A stretch of 64,000 nucleotides of DNA from Thalassotalea_A litorea (GCF_043642205.1 NZ_JBHZSG010000013.1:26825-90824), one strand, 5' to 3'. Shown: positions 26,525-36,581, counted from the first letter of the stretch. Notes: generated from the sequence alone by a model not told the origin. Translations and numbers: made by a program.

Positions 26525-26547
26525 TATTTGCTTGCAATAATTGCGTG

Positions 26548-26573
26548 AAAAGGAGGCTAAGCCTCCTTTTTTG
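26548..26573 (+). terminator. Rho-independent terminator of the VolA-like gene
   Basis: An AAGGAGGC/GCCTCCTT stem with a 3-nt loop runs into six T. Confidence 0.88.
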
Positions 26574-26675
26574 TATTCAATGTTTTGTCATAATGAGATA
26601 ACATCAAAACATCAATCAGTATCTGTTTTTTAATTTTACTTTTAATTTAACCATTGAATCCCCAGGAGAAAGAAA

Positions 26676-27713
26676 TTGGAATTTCTTTACGAGTATGGCT
26701 TGTTCTTCGCCAAGGTCATTACCTTTGTTATCGCGATTATTGCGATTATTGCAACTGCCGCAGGCGTTGCACAAAAACAAAAAGGACGAAAAGGCGAGCT
26801 TGAATTAACCGATCTGACTCAGCAATTTAAAGACGTTGAAGAAGAATTAGCGACCCACCTGCTGGATAAAGATGCGCTTAAAGCTCGTCATAAGGAGCAG
26901 AAAAAGCAGGAAAAGGCTCAGCAAAAAGCCAAGAAAGACGATAACGCTGAGTCAGAAAGTAAACATCGCCTATTCGTATTGGATTTTAAAGGCAGTATCG
27001 ATGCCCGTGAAGTCGAAGGGTTAAGAGAAGAAGTCAGCGCTGTGTTATCGGTTGCAAACGAGCAGGATGAAGTTCTGGTACGTTTAGAAAGCGGAGGGGG
27101 AATGGTGCATGGCTATGGTTTAGCATCGTCGCAGCTGGATCGTATCCGTCAAAACAATATCCCATTAACCGTTTCCGTCGATAAAGTCGCCGCTAGTGGT
27201 GGTTATATGATGGCCTGTGTTGCCGATAAAATTATCAGCGCACCGTTTGCTATTTTAGGATCCATTGGTGTGCTTGCCCAAGTACCAAACTTTAATAAGT
27301 TATTGAAAAAAAATGATATTGAGTTTGAGCAACTGACCGCAGGCGAATACAAACGTACCCTTACCATGTTTGGTGAAAATACCGATAAAGGCCGGGCTAA
27401 GTTTGTTGAAGAATTGGAAGAAACTCACGATTTATTCAAGCACTTTGTGGCCGAGCATCGTCCATCTCTGGATATCGATAAGGTTGCCACTGGTGAGCAT
27501 TGGTTTGGCTTAAAAGCAAAAGAACTGGGGTTGGTCGATACGATTCAAACCAGTGATGATTACTTAATGGCGTGTGCGAAAGATAGATCAGTACTGGCCG
27601 TTAAATATTCAATGAAAAAAGGGCTGGCCGAAAAACTGGGTAAAGCGGCATCTTTATCCATTGAAAATGTAGTCCTAAAGCTGTGGCAAAATAATCGTAT
27701 TTTTCCAAGCTAA
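26676..27713 (+). CDS. sohB: Inner-membrane peptidase SohB (signal peptide peptidase family, S49)
   Basis: A membrane-bound Ser-Lys protease facing the periplasm. One N-terminal membrane segment (about residues 8-31) is followed by a charged linker and the S49 domain. The catalytic Ser is S174 in KVAASGGY and the general base is K226 in AGEYKRTLT. Length 345 matches E. coli SohB (349). The start is a TTG: AGGAG sits about 8 nt upstream and the product begins MEFLYEYGLFFAK, like E. coli. The Lys/Gln-rich stretch at about residues 65-95 is longer than usual and probably coiled coil. Confidence 0.93.
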   Translation: MEFLYEYGLFFAKVITFVIAIIAIIATAAGVAQKQKGRKGELELTDLTQQFKDVEEELATHLLDKDALKARHKEQKKQEKAQQKAKKDDNAESESKHRLFVLDFKGSIDAREVEGLREEVSAVLSVANEQDEVLVRLESGGGMVHGYGLASSQLDRIRQNNIPLTVSVDKVAASGGYMMACVADKIISAPFAILGSIGVLAQVPNFNKLLKKNDIEFEQLTAGEYKRTLTMFGENTDKGRAKFVEELEETHDLFKHFVAEHRPSLDIDKVATGEHWFGLKAKELGLVDTIQTSDDYLMACAKDRSVLAVKYSMKKGLAEKLGKAASLSIENVVLKLWQNNRIFPS

Positions 27714-27739
27714 GGCTTAGCTAGGCATTTTACACGATG

Positions 27740-27767
27740 AAAATACCGGCTTTGGCCGGTATTTTTG
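27740..27767 (+). terminator. Rho-independent terminator of sohB
   Basis: AATACCGG and CCGGTATT arms with a six-base loop, then a T-run. Confidence 0.85.
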
Positions 27768-28090
27768 TATCTTCTGCACCTAAGTAAAGCCATGTATAGC
27801 GCGACTATGGCGCCATACGTTTTCTATCAATGTGGTTTTCATTAGGAGATTTCCATTAGTCTGTATTTGCATCTGGTATTACCCAATCGCTTTGCAGTAT
27901 TACCGAGCGTCATCGAGCGTCATCGAGCGTCTTATAGCGGCGATATGTGTATCGGAGACTTTGTGGTTCAAGGTAGTTGTAACGACAATATGCTGTTGAG
28001 TGCTTAACCGGAAATTGCCGTAGGGTTTAACCCAAGGTACGCGCATGGATGAAGGTCTATCTGAGCAATAGATGAGAGGCTTGTAAAACG
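27768..28090. other. Intergenic stretch with a short tandem repeat
   Basis: About 320 bases between two converging terminators, with no supported gene. It holds three tandem copies of a 10-nt unit (CGAGCGTCAT) at about 27904-27931. This may be a decayed gene remnant, since its base composition is less AT-rich than other gaps here. Confidence 0.4.
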
Positions 28091-28127
28091 AAAAAAGCCC
28101 GTAGCGATTACCGCTACGGGCTTTTTC
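28091..28127 (-). terminator. Rho-independent terminator of the dicarboxylate symporter gene
   Basis: An AAAAGCCCGTAGCG/CGCTACGGGCTTTT stem with a short loop reads with a T-run on the minus strand, 25 nt past the stop. Confidence 0.9.
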
Positions 28128-28151
28128 TATTTATTGATTAATTGTATCTGA

Positions 28152-29495
28152 CTACTTATCTTTGAGATGATGAAAATCGACTTTATCATCCGTTGCTTTG
28201 ATGTCTGTGTGAAAGACTTCTTCGTTAAATTGTCCTTCGGTTTTTCCAACGATAACCGTTACCATAGAGTCACCGGTAACATTGACCGCGGTTCGTGCCA
28301 TATCCAATAAACGGTCAATACCAATAATTAACGCGATTCCTTCCACCGGCAACCCAACTTGGGCCAGAACCATAGCTAGCATGATCATGCCAACACCGGG
28401 GACGCCGGCAGTACCAATTGAGGCGAGTGTTGCGGTAAGAATTACCATCAAAAAGTCAGTGATGGATAAATCGATATTAAATACCTGAGCGATGAACACG
28501 GTAGCAACACCTTGCATAATCGCGGTGCCATCCATATTCAATGTGGCGCCTAACGGTACGGTAAATGAAGCGATGGAGTTATCGACACCCATTTTCTTGG
28601 TCGTGGTGTTTAATGTCGATGGAATCGTCGCATTTGAGCTTGAGGTGCTAAATGCAAAGAGCGCTGTCGTTTCCATTTTCTTTAAGAACGTAATAGGGTT
28701 CAGGCCTGTTAACGTTTTCAATAGTAGCGGGTAGGTTACTAAACCGTGAATCGCTAAAACACCCAGTACAACCAGGAAGTATTGAGCCAACGACCAGATG
28801 GCACCTAAATCCAGATCGGTGAATAGTTTCACCATTAAACAGAACACACCATAAGGAGCTAGATTCATCAGAATAATCACCAGTCGCATAATGACCTCAT
28901 TCATATCCTGAAAAAGGTTAGCGATGCGTTGTCCAGCATCCCCGGCCAAAGCCACCGAAATACCAAACAGCACAGCAAACACGATGATTTGCAGCATATT
29001 GCCTTTGGCAAACGCGTCAAATGGATTGCTAGGGAACATGTTAATAATGACTTGCGCCAGAGACGGTGCTTCTTTTGCAGCATAGGTGGCTTCTGCGGTC
29101 ATATTAATGCCTTCACCGGGTGCTATCAAAAGGGCAGCAATAATGGCAAGAGATATCGCGATAGCAGTGGTCACTAAATACAGGCCCACGGCTTTGCCAC
29201 CGATTCTTCCCAGTTTCGACGTGTCATTCAGAGACGTTGTACCGCAAACTAATGATACAAAGACTAAAGGAACAACCAGCATCTTTAAACTGGTAATAAA
29301 TATCTGACCACCGACGTGGAAGATGCCATCAACGAAGAAGCCTCTGATAGCAAAATCGAACAATCCTAGTGGAATGAGGAGTTCCCCATTTTCACCGAAG
29401 CTTAGAATTAACTTGAAAATAAAGCCGAGCGCGATACCGGCACCCATACCTACTACGATGCGAGTCGTTAGGCTTTGTGCAAACTGTTTATCCAT
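28152..29495 (-). CDS. Dicarboxylate/amino acid:cation symporter (DAACS family)
   Basis: An inner-membrane Na+ or H+ coupled carrier for C4-dicarboxylates or acidic/neutral amino acids. The 447-aa protein has about eight membrane segments, two re-entrant loops and the signature serine-rich motif FSTSSSNATIPSTL near residue 285. The NMDGTAIMQG motif follows, then GIDRLLDMARTAVNVTGD near the end. These are the substrate- and ion-binding elements of GltP/GltPh. It is a monocistronic minus-strand gene with its own terminator. Substrate choice (glutamate, aspartate, serine or dicarboxylate) cannot be fixed by eye. Confidence 0.92.
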   Translation of the reverse strand: MDKQFAQSLTTRIVVGMGAGIALGFIFKLILSFGENGELLIPLGLFDFAIRGFFVDGIFHVGGQIFITSLKMLVVPLVFVSLVCGTTSLNDTSKLGRIGGKAVGLYLVTTAIAISLAIIAALLIAPGEGINMTAEATYAAKEAPSLAQVIINMFPSNPFDAFAKGNMLQIIVFAVLFGISVALAGDAGQRIANLFQDMNEVIMRLVIILMNLAPYGVFCLMVKLFTDLDLGAIWSLAQYFLVVLGVLAIHGLVTYPLLLKTLTGLNPITFLKKMETTALFAFSTSSSNATIPSTLNTTTKKMGVDNSIASFTVPLGATLNMDGTAIMQGVATVFIAQVFNIDLSITDFLMVILTATLASIGTAGVPGVGMIMLAMVLAQVGLPVEGIALIIGIDRLLDMARTAVNVTGDSMVTVIVGKTEGQFNEEVFHTDIKATDDKVDFHHLKDK

Positions 29496-29678
29496 AAAAT
29501 TGTCTGTTTATTAGGCATTGCGCCTGTTTCTAGTTAGTGTCCGCTATTGTTAACCATTTGTCAGAATACCGCCACCGAAATTTTTCTCTTTGAATATGTA
29601 ATCAAGTGTAACGCTTTGGTAAATTATCGGTTAATATGGTCGTCGCTAATAAAAATATGCTCAGGGAGTGCGCTTTAA

Positions 29679-32084
29679 ATGAAGCTGTTTCATAAACTTT
29701 TTTTCCTCTTGTCTATCACTCTATTGACCGCCTGTGGTGGTGAATCCTTAGGTGATGGCGAGTCTACAAATGGTAATGTGGAAAGTGGGTCAGGACCCGT
29801 AACCACGCCGCAGGGCAATACCACAGTAACTATAGATATTGATAATAACTATATCACTGCGGCTACCCCAGCCTTAGTCACCGCGACTGTCACAACAGAC
29901 GGTGATGCGGTTGCCGGTATCGTTGTCACATTTTCCGCTGACCTTGGTCGTTTTGACGTTGAGTCAGGCACGGCATTGACCAATGATAACGGGGTAGCGA
30001 CGATTGGATTGACAGCAGGTGCTACCGGCGGTGCTTCCACGGTCGTAGCAAGTATCGATAGTGGCGAAAGCGCTGCTGTGGGTTTTGAAACAGCAGGTGA
30101 TCAGGTTTCACAAATCGTAGTTGATTTAAGCATGTTGGATGCGAATACCGGTGTGGAAACATCGGTAATCAATGCGACGAATCCAGGCAAGCTTGTGGCC
30201 ACCGTTATTGGTGTGTCTGAGCCAGTGATTGTGACATTTTCTTCGAATATTGGTGAAATTCCAATCCCAACCGCGATCACTGATGAAAATAATCAGGCGA
30301 TCGTTGATATCTACGCCGGCAATGACTTAGGCGCAGGCACTGTTACCGCATCTTTGCCAGATGGTTCTTCTGGCGAACAATTGATTGTTGTGGGCGCTAC
30401 AGAATTAATTATGGGAAGTGGCTCGCCATTTGTTGAAGGCGTTGCTCAATTGAGCTTAGAACAAATTTCTGCAGGTGGCACAACCGTAGTAAGTGTTGAT
30501 ATCGTCGATGCAGACGGCGTTCCTTATACTTTGCCGGTAGATGTTCAATTTACGTCAAACTGTGTAAACAATGGCCTGGCAACCATGACGTCACCTGTGA
30601 CTACATCAAATGGTAAAGCAAGCAGCACATACCTGGCAAAAGGTTGCGTTAATGACGACCCTATTACGGTTTCGGCAAATGCCGGTGGCGTAAATCTTGT
30701 CGCGTCTGCAACGGTTAACGTATTAGCTGCGGATGCTGGTAGCCTGGAGTTTGTCAGTGCAACGCCTGAGAATATTTCGTTGCAAGGTGTTGGTGGTCAG
30801 GAAAGCTCTACCGTTATTTTCCGTGTACTGGATACTAATGGTAATCCTGTGAGCAACTCTCGGATAAATTTCAGTCTGAATACTGATGTGGGCGGCATTA
30901 CCCTGGATCCAATATTTGCCACAACCAATGGCAGTGGTGAAGTACAAACCGTGGTTAATTCTGGTTCTGTAGCTACGACAGTTCGGGTAACGGCATCTAT
31001 CGATGGTAGTACGCCATCGATTTCATCTCAATCGAGCTTACTGGTGGTGTCAACCGGTATTCCTGATCAAGATAGTTTCAGTCTATCTGCTGATATCCTG
31101 AACCCTGAAGGGTGGACTATTGATGGTACCGAAGTTATGGTTACAGCGCGTTTAGCTGACGCTTTTAACAACCCGGTACCGGATGGCACGGCAGTTTCTT
31201 TCACTGCGGAAGGCGGTTCAATTCAACCTTCCTGTGTCACCGTTGACGGTAAATGTTCTGTGGTTTGGGTAAGTCAATATCCTCGTCCAGAGGGCCTTGA
31301 GCTCAGCGAAAAGGGAGGAATTCCATCGTTAACGCCTTATGAGCAAAAGTACGGAGGTCGGGCGACTATCGTAGCAACCGCGATTGGTGAAGAATCTTTC
31401 CCGGATGCAAATGGTAACGGCCGATTTGATGACAGTGAAGTAACGGCATTTATGGGAACTGATGTTAGTGGTGCCGCCTATGATCTGGATGAAGCTTTTG
31501 TCGATCACAATGAAGATGGTGTGTATAACCCACAACAAGGCGGCTTAGAAATCGGTGGTGAAAACGAAGAATTCATCGATTTTAACGGTGGTGGAAACTT
31601 TGATAAAGCGGATGGTTTATACAATGGTAGTTTATGTTCCGTGCCAGCGCATGCTGGGTGTAATTCTCAAGACAAATCGCTAAATGTGCGCCGTGACCTG
31701 GTGTTAGTGATGTCAGGAAGTACTGCATACCACCATGTAACGCAAACTCTTGATTCCGTGGACCCAAGTGACGCAGATTACGATGAAAACGATAACCGCG
31801 TTGTTGTAGTAGGGGAAAGCAGTGGTGCAGCGAGCATGATCATAGCCGACCTTCATAACCAACCAATGCCTGCAGGTACGGTGGTGAAATTTACCGCGAC
31901 AGTAGGTAGTATCGTTGGCCCAGACTCATTTGTTTGGCCAAGTAACAATAAAAATGGAGGCCGCGAAATAACTGTGGCTATCAAAGGTGAAAAAGAAACT
32001 AAGTCAGGCAGTCTGATTGTCGAAGTGACAACGCCAGCCGGACTGACAACAACAATCTCGCCAATTACGATTGTGGTTAAATAA
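29679..32084 (+). CDS. Secreted Ig-like (Big-1 type) repeat lipoprotein with Ca-binding-like insert
   Basis: An 801-aa lipoprotein with lipobox LTAC (Cys19). The mature chain is a run of bacterial Ig-like domains of the invasin/intimin BID_1 type, with repeated patterns such as VSFTAEGG, TTNGSGEVQT and ATVTTDGDAVAGIVVTFSADLG. Between about residues 580 and 660 the Ig pattern is broken by acidic loops (DANGNGRFDDSE, DHNEDGVYNPQ and DFNGGGNFDKADG) resembling EF-hand or dockerin calcium loops. Cys pairs occur around the loops (SLCSVPAHAGCNSQ). It has no catalytic motif, so an adhesive or structural surface role is likely. It is monocistronic with a terminator. Confidence 0.82.
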   Translation: MKLFHKLFFLLSITLLTACGGESLGDGESTNGNVESGSGPVTTPQGNTTVTIDIDNNYITAATPALVTATVTTDGDAVAGIVVTFSADLGRFDVESGTALTNDNGVATIGLTAGATGGASTVVASIDSGESAAVGFETAGDQVSQIVVDLSMLDANTGVETSVINATNPGKLVATVIGVSEPVIVTFSSNIGEIPIPTAITDENNQAIVDIYAGNDLGAGTVTASLPDGSSGEQLIVVGATELIMGSGSPFVEGVAQLSLEQISAGGTTVVSVDIVDADGVPYTLPVDVQFTSNCVNNGLATMTSPVTTSNGKASSTYLAKGCVNDDPITVSANAGGVNLVASATVNVLAADAGSLEFVSATPENISLQGVGGQESSTVIFRVLDTNGNPVSNSRINFSLNTDVGGITLDPIFATTNGSGEVQTVVNSGSVATTVRVTASIDGSTPSISSQSSLLVVSTGIPDQDSFSLSADILNPEGWTIDGTEVMVTARLADAFNNPVPDGTAVSFTAEGGSIQPSCVTVDGKCSVVWVSQYPRPEGLELSEKGGIPSLTPYEQKYGGRATIVATAIGEESFPDANGNGRFDDSEVTAFMGTDVSGAAYDLDEAFVDHNEDGVYNPQQGGLEIGGENEEFIDFNGGGNFDKADGLYNGSLCSVPAHAGCNSQDKSLNVRRDLVLVMSGSTAYHHVTQTLDSVDPSDADYDENDNRVVVVGESSGAASMIIADLHNQPMPAGTVVKFTATVGSIVGPDSFVWPSNNKNGGREITVAIKGEKETKSGSLIVEVTTPAGLTTTISPITIVVK

Positions 32085-32099
32085 ACTGCCATCCATAAG

Positions 32100-32125
32100 A
32101 AGCCACCGAGAGGTGGCTTTTTTTA
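32100..32125 (+). terminator. Rho-independent terminator of the Ig-like lipoprotein gene
   Basis: An AAGCCACC/GGTGGCTT stem with a 4-nt GAGA loop and a T-run of seven. Confidence 0.88.
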
Positions 32126-32562
32126 TCCTGATATTTGATCAAAACGCACGAATAATCGTCAATTAACAGGAATTTATCATTTTTTCTTTAACTTATGGTT
32201 AGTGTTTGATTATTATCAGGCAAATTGGCTTTATTTCATTTAATACATATAACAAGTTCCTTGACGTTTCGCGGGTCGGATTGAAGCAGATTGTCTGTGG
32301 ATTTTGAGGCTGCATATAAGCCCTGAATTTATCATGTCTTGCTGATCTTGAAAAAATATTTGCTTGTCAGTGGCAAAAATTACATATATACCTAATAGCA
32401 ATTCGCAATTTGAAAAAAGTTTTTAACGTTGAAACAATATATTAGGACACCAACCCTTTAAAAGACGGTTAAGTGATCCCATATAGGCGTTATTCAATAC
32501 ATACAGCAGGCAGTAAAAAAACTGCACATTACCTTAGCCTGTGGACAGGAAAGTAACAATTT
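32126..32562. other. Intergenic region upstream of topA
   Basis: About 437 AT-rich bases with no supported gene. The topA promoter or promoters should lie here; topA is supercoiling-controlled in relatives. No ribosome site or ORF of note was found other than the topA start itself. Confidence 0.45.
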
Positions 32563-35214
32563 ATGGCAAAGTCTCTGGTCATAGTCGAGTCACCAGCGAA
32601 AGCAAAGACGATCAACAAATATCTGGGTAAGGATTTCATTGTAAAATCCAGTGTCGGCCACGTGCGCGATTTACCTACCAGTGGTAGCGGTAAAAAAGCA
32701 CCCACCAAATCTCCGGCGGAAGTACGTCAGATGTCACCGGAGCAAAAAGCCAAATATAAAGCTAAGCGTGATAAAGTCGCCTTGTTTAATCGCATGGGGA
32801 TCAATCCCGAGCAAGATTGGGCGGCAAAATATGAGGTTCTGCCGGGAAAAGAAAAAGTTGTTAACGAGTTAAAAACACTCGCAGATAAAGCCGATTTGGT
32901 TTATCTCGCAACGGATTTGGACCGCGAGGGAGAAGCGATTGCGTGGCATTTGAAAGAGATCATTGGTGGCGATGACGACAAATTCCGTCGCGTAGTCTTC
33001 AATGAAATCACCCAATCTGCAATCCAGGAAGCCTTTAAGCAACCTGGTGAGTTAAATATGAGCGGCGTAAATGCGCAACAGGCACGTCGTTTTCTTGATC
33101 GTGTGGTTGGCTTTATGGTCAGCCCATTGCTTTGGAAAAAAATCGCTCGTGGGCTATCAGCGGGTCGGGTTCAATCGGTAGCGGTTAAACTTGTGGTTGA
33201 GCGAGAACGCGAAATCAAGGCGTTTGTACCGGAAGAGTTCTGGGAAATTCATGCGGATACATTAACCGAAGATAAACAGGCGCTACAATTACAGGTTACT
33301 CATCAGGATGGAAAGGCCTTTAAACCGGTCAATGAAGCTCAGACTAACGCTGCATTAAGTGTATTGCAGAATGCCAGCTATCAGGTTAGCAAGCGCGAAG
33401 ATAAGCCTTCTAAGAGCTCTCCGTCGGCACCATTTATTACCTCGACGTTGCAACAGGCCGCAAGTACCCGCTTAGGGTTTGGGGTAAAACGTACCATGGG
33501 GTTAGCTCAACGCCTCTATGAAGCGGGTCACATTACCTATATGCGTACCGATTCTACCAATCTGTCAAAAGACGCGGTAGAAAGCTGCCGTGATTATATC
33601 ACCGACAATTTTGGCGCGAACTATTTACCAGAAAAAGCGAAAACCTATGGCGCAAAAGCCAACGCTCAGGAAGCGCACGAAGCGATCCGTCCATCGAATG
33701 TTAAAGTCGAATCGGCATTCTTAAATGATATGGAAGCGGATGCGCGCAGACTATATGACTTAATCTGGCGTCAGTTTGTTGCCTGTCAAATGACCGCCGC
33801 CCGTTATGATGTGTCAACCTTGACAATTTCGGCCGCGAATTTTGATTTGAAAGCCAAAGGCCGGGTCATGCGCTTTGATGGTTGGACAAAGGTGCATGCA
33901 CATTTATCTAAAGGTGATAAAGATACACACCTACCGGATCTTCAGGTGGGTGCTCCGATCACCATGGAAAAACTGGAACCGAGTCAACATTTTACCAAGC
34001 CGCCAGCACGATTTGGTGAAGCGTCTTTGGTTAAAGAGCTGGAAAAACGTAGCATAGGTCGCCCATCGACTTATGCGTCAATTATTTCGACCATTCAGGA
34101 TCGCGGATACGTGCGTCTGGAAGGCAAGCGTTTCCATGCTGAAAAAATGGGTGAAATCGTTACAGATAGCTTGTCCGGCAGCTTTGAAGATCTGATGAGT
34201 TATGACTTTACCGCAAAAATGGAAGATAAGCTTGATGATATCGCCCGTGATAAGGCCTATTGGAAACAGGTGTTATCGGAGTTTTATGAAAACTTTACCG
34301 AGCAATTAGGCGAGGCAGATAAAGGCGTCGAAGACGGCGGCATGCAGCCGAATGAGCCAGTACTGACCGATATCGATTGCCCTAATTGTGGACGCAAAAT
34401 GGCGATTCGCACAGCATCCACGGGTGTGTTCTTAGGGTGTAGCGGTTACAACCTGCCACCGAAAGAGCGTTGTACACAAACCATGAATCTCACCCCAGGT
34501 GATGAAGCCGAAAGTGTCATTGGCGAAGATCGTGAAACCGAAGCGCTCATGGCGATGCGCCGTTGTCAGAAGTGCGGCACCGCCATGGACAGCTATCTCA
34601 TCGACGAAACACGCAAACTACACGTGTGCGGTAACAATCCGACCTGTGATGGCGTTGAGCTGGAAAAAGGTGAATTCAAGATCAAAGGCTATGATGGCCC
34701 TGTGCTTGAGTGTGATCGTTGCGGCTCTGACATGCAGCTAAAATCGGGGCGTTTTGGCAAGTACTTTGATTGTACTAATGCCGATTGTAAAAATACCCGT
34801 AAACTTTTGAAAAGCGGCGAAGCTGCGCCACCGAAAGAAGATCCTGTGGATTTACCAGAGCTACGCTGTGAAAAATCGGATGCTTTCTTTAAATTACGTG
34901 ATGGCGCCGCAGGAATCTTCCTGGCTGCCAGTACCTTCCCGAAATCTCGGGAAACCCGGGCGCCCTTAGTTAGTGAGTTGCATCGTTTCAGAGACAGGAT
35001 TTCTTCAAAATTCTATTATCTTGCCGATGCGCCGCAACAGGATCCTGAGGGTAATCCGTCCATCGTTCGTTTCTCGCGTAAGACCAAAGAGCAATACGTG
35101 ATGACTGAAGTCGATGGTAAAGCAACGGGTTGGGTAGCGAAGTTTATTGATGGTAAATGGGTCGAAGAACAAACCAAGAAAAAGCCAGCGAAGAAAGCTG
35201 CGAAGAAAAAATAG
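32563..35214 (+). CDS. topA: DNA topoisomerase I
   Basis: A type IA enzyme that relaxes negative supercoils. The TOPRIM acidic motif DLDREGE is at residues 118-124 and the active-site tyrosine is Y326 in HITYMRTDST. The C-terminus has three zinc-ribbon-like Cys clusters (CPNCG...C, CQKCG...C, CDRCG...C) followed by a Lys/Ala-rich basic tail. The 883-aa length compares with 865 in E. coli. It is followed by a terminator and then cysB, the order seen in E. coli. Confidence 0.97.
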   Translation: MAKSLVIVESPAKAKTINKYLGKDFIVKSSVGHVRDLPTSGSGKKAPTKSPAEVRQMSPEQKAKYKAKRDKVALFNRMGINPEQDWAAKYEVLPGKEKVVNELKTLADKADLVYLATDLDREGEAIAWHLKEIIGGDDDKFRRVVFNEITQSAIQEAFKQPGELNMSGVNAQQARRFLDRVVGFMVSPLLWKKIARGLSAGRVQSVAVKLVVEREREIKAFVPEEFWEIHADTLTEDKQALQLQVTHQDGKAFKPVNEAQTNAALSVLQNASYQVSKREDKPSKSSPSAPFITSTLQQAASTRLGFGVKRTMGLAQRLYEAGHITYMRTDSTNLSKDAVESCRDYITDNFGANYLPEKAKTYGAKANAQEAHEAIRPSNVKVESAFLNDMEADARRLYDLIWRQFVACQMTAARYDVSTLTISAANFDLKAKGRVMRFDGWTKVHAHLSKGDKDTHLPDLQVGAPITMEKLEPSQHFTKPPARFGEASLVKELEKRSIGRPSTYASIISTIQDRGYVRLEGKRFHAEKMGEIVTDSLSGSFEDLMSYDFTAKMEDKLDDIARDKAYWKQVLSEFYENFTEQLGEADKGVEDGGMQPNEPVLTDIDCPNCGRKMAIRTASTGVFLGCSGYNLPPKERCTQTMNLTPGDEAESVIGEDRETEALMAMRRCQKCGTAMDSYLIDETRKLHVCGNNPTCDGVELEKGEFKIKGYDGPVLECDRCGSDMQLKSGRFGKYFDCTNADCKNTRKLLKSGEAAPPKEDPVDLPELRCEKSDAFFKLRDGAAGIFLAASTFPKSRETRAPLVSELHRFRDRISSKFYYLADAPQQDPEGNPSIVRFSRKTKEQYVMTEVDGKATGWVAKFIDGKWVEEQTKKKPAKKAAKKK

Positions 35215-35237
35215 ACTTCACTGCATTTTATTGCTTT

Positions 35238-35269
35238 TAAAAATACCGCCTTATGGCGGTATTTTTTTA
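35238..35269 (+). terminator. Rho-independent terminator of topA
   Basis: An AAAATACCGCC/GGCGGTATTTT stem with a 4-nt TTAT loop, then seven T. Confidence 0.9.
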
Positions 35270-35301
35270 TCGATTTTCACCTTTTTTAATCGTCATTAAT
35301 T

Positions 35302-35330
35302 ACTGAGCACTAATTTAATGTGATTGGTAT
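35302..35330 (+). mobile_element. Solo end of the MITE-like family
   Basis: The terminal sequence TTAATGTGATTGGTAT, preceded by a degenerate ACTGAG/CTAAT stretch matching the subterminal part of the full copies, stands alone here just past the topA terminator. The rest of the element is absent. It is a relic of excision or decay. Confidence 0.7.
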
Positions 35331-35456
35331 TATCTGCTTCACTTACTCCCTTGATTTATTTTAAAGAGATTAGCGGCAAATTTAGTATTACCCAGTTGAT
35401 TGTGATTTCTAATTGATATATGCTTTTTGTTATAAAAAACGCTTTGCTTATTCCAT

Positions 35457-36431
35457 ATGAAACTACAACAACTTAAATACATTGTCGAAGTCCTTAACAA
35501 TAATCTTAATGTGTCGGCCACCGCTGAAACACTTTTCACGTCCCAACCTGGTATATCCAAGCAGGTGCGCATGCTGGAAGATGAACTGGGTGTGCAAATT
35601 TTTGGGCGTAGCGGTAAGCATTTAACCCATGTCACCCAAGCCGGTCAGGAAATTATTAAGATATCTTCCGATATTCTTTCTAAAGTTGAAGGTATCAAAT
35701 CGGTCGCTCGGGAGTACACGCAACCGGATGAAGGTCGATTGCGTATTGCTACGACACATACTCAGGCTCGTTATGCATTGCCTGATGTCATTCAGGGGTT
35801 TGTTAAGCGGTTCGATAAAGTGTCATTGCATATGTATCAGGGCACACCCGCACAGATCAGTGATGCGGCGGCAAAAGGTGATGCCGATTTTGCTATCGCG
35901 ACCGAATCGCTACATTTGTACAATGATCTGATCATGTTGCCATGCTATCACTGGAATCGCAGCATTATCGTTCGTAAAGACCATCCATTGGCGAAGGTGA
36001 AAAAACTTACTATTGAAGACGTTGCCGCCCATCCCTTGGTTACTTACGTATTTGGCTTCACTGGACGCTCGGTGTTAGATAAAGCATTTCAAAGTGCCGA
36101 TTTGGAGCCGAAAATTGTATTTACAGCCACTGATGCGGATGTCATAAAAACCTATGTTCGGTTAGGGGTTGGTATTGGCGTTGTTGCCACTATGGCAATC
36201 GATCCGGAGCAGGATAAAGATCTTGTGGTTATCGACGCTTCCCATTTATTTGAACCGAGCACGACAAAAATTGGCTTTAGACGCGGCACCTTTTTACGGA
36301 CCTATATGTTTGATTTTATCGAACGCTTTGCACCGCACTTGAATAAAGATGTGGTAACCAAAGCCATGTTGTTAAAAAACAATGATGAAATCGAAGCGTT
36401 TTTAAGTGATGTGACCTTACCGATGCGTTAA
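35457..36431 (+). CDS. cysB: LysR-type regulator CysB
   Basis: Activates sulfate assimilation and cysteine genes with N-acetylserine as inducer. The N-terminal winged HTH (residues 1-60, LQQLKYIVEVLNNNLNVSAT...TSQPGISKQVRMLEDEL) and the LysR substrate domain are complete. Length 324 equals E. coli CysB. The TTHTQARYALP effector-pocket motif near residue 100 is typical of CysB/Cbl. The location immediately downstream of topA strengthens the call over the paralogue Cbl. Confidence 0.95.
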   Translation: MKLQQLKYIVEVLNNNLNVSATAETLFTSQPGISKQVRMLEDELGVQIFGRSGKHLTHVTQAGQEIIKISSDILSKVEGIKSVAREYTQPDEGRLRIATTHTQARYALPDVIQGFVKRFDKVSLHMYQGTPAQISDAAAKGDADFAIATESLHLYNDLIMLPCYHWNRSIIVRKDHPLAKVKKLTIEDVAAHPLVTYVFGFTGRSVLDKAFQSADLEPKIVFTATDADVIKTYVRLGVGIGVVATMAIDPEQDKDLVVIDASHLFEPSTTKIGFRRGTFLRTYMFDFIERFAPHLNKDVVTKAMLLKNNDEIEAFLSDVTLPMR

Positions 36432-36483
36432 GTAAGGTTCGAGGCTATAAACCCAGTTTTTATGGTTAAGCTTGGCAATATCA

Positions 36484-36519
36484 AAAGGTGCAGAATGTTA
36501 CGTTCTGCACCCTTTTTTG
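36484..36519 (+). terminator. Rho-independent terminator of cysB
   Basis: GGTGCAGAA and TTCTGCACC arms around a 7-nt loop, followed by a T-run. Confidence 0.9.
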
Positions 36520-36581
36520 TTCCTTAAATTTTTTCAAGGGCGCGATAGGCGGATAATGTCAATCCAGATTGGCGCAGTGTT

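Noticed and set aside
27903..27931. CRISPR-like array
   Set aside because: The unit is only 10 nt with no spacers and no cas genes nearby.
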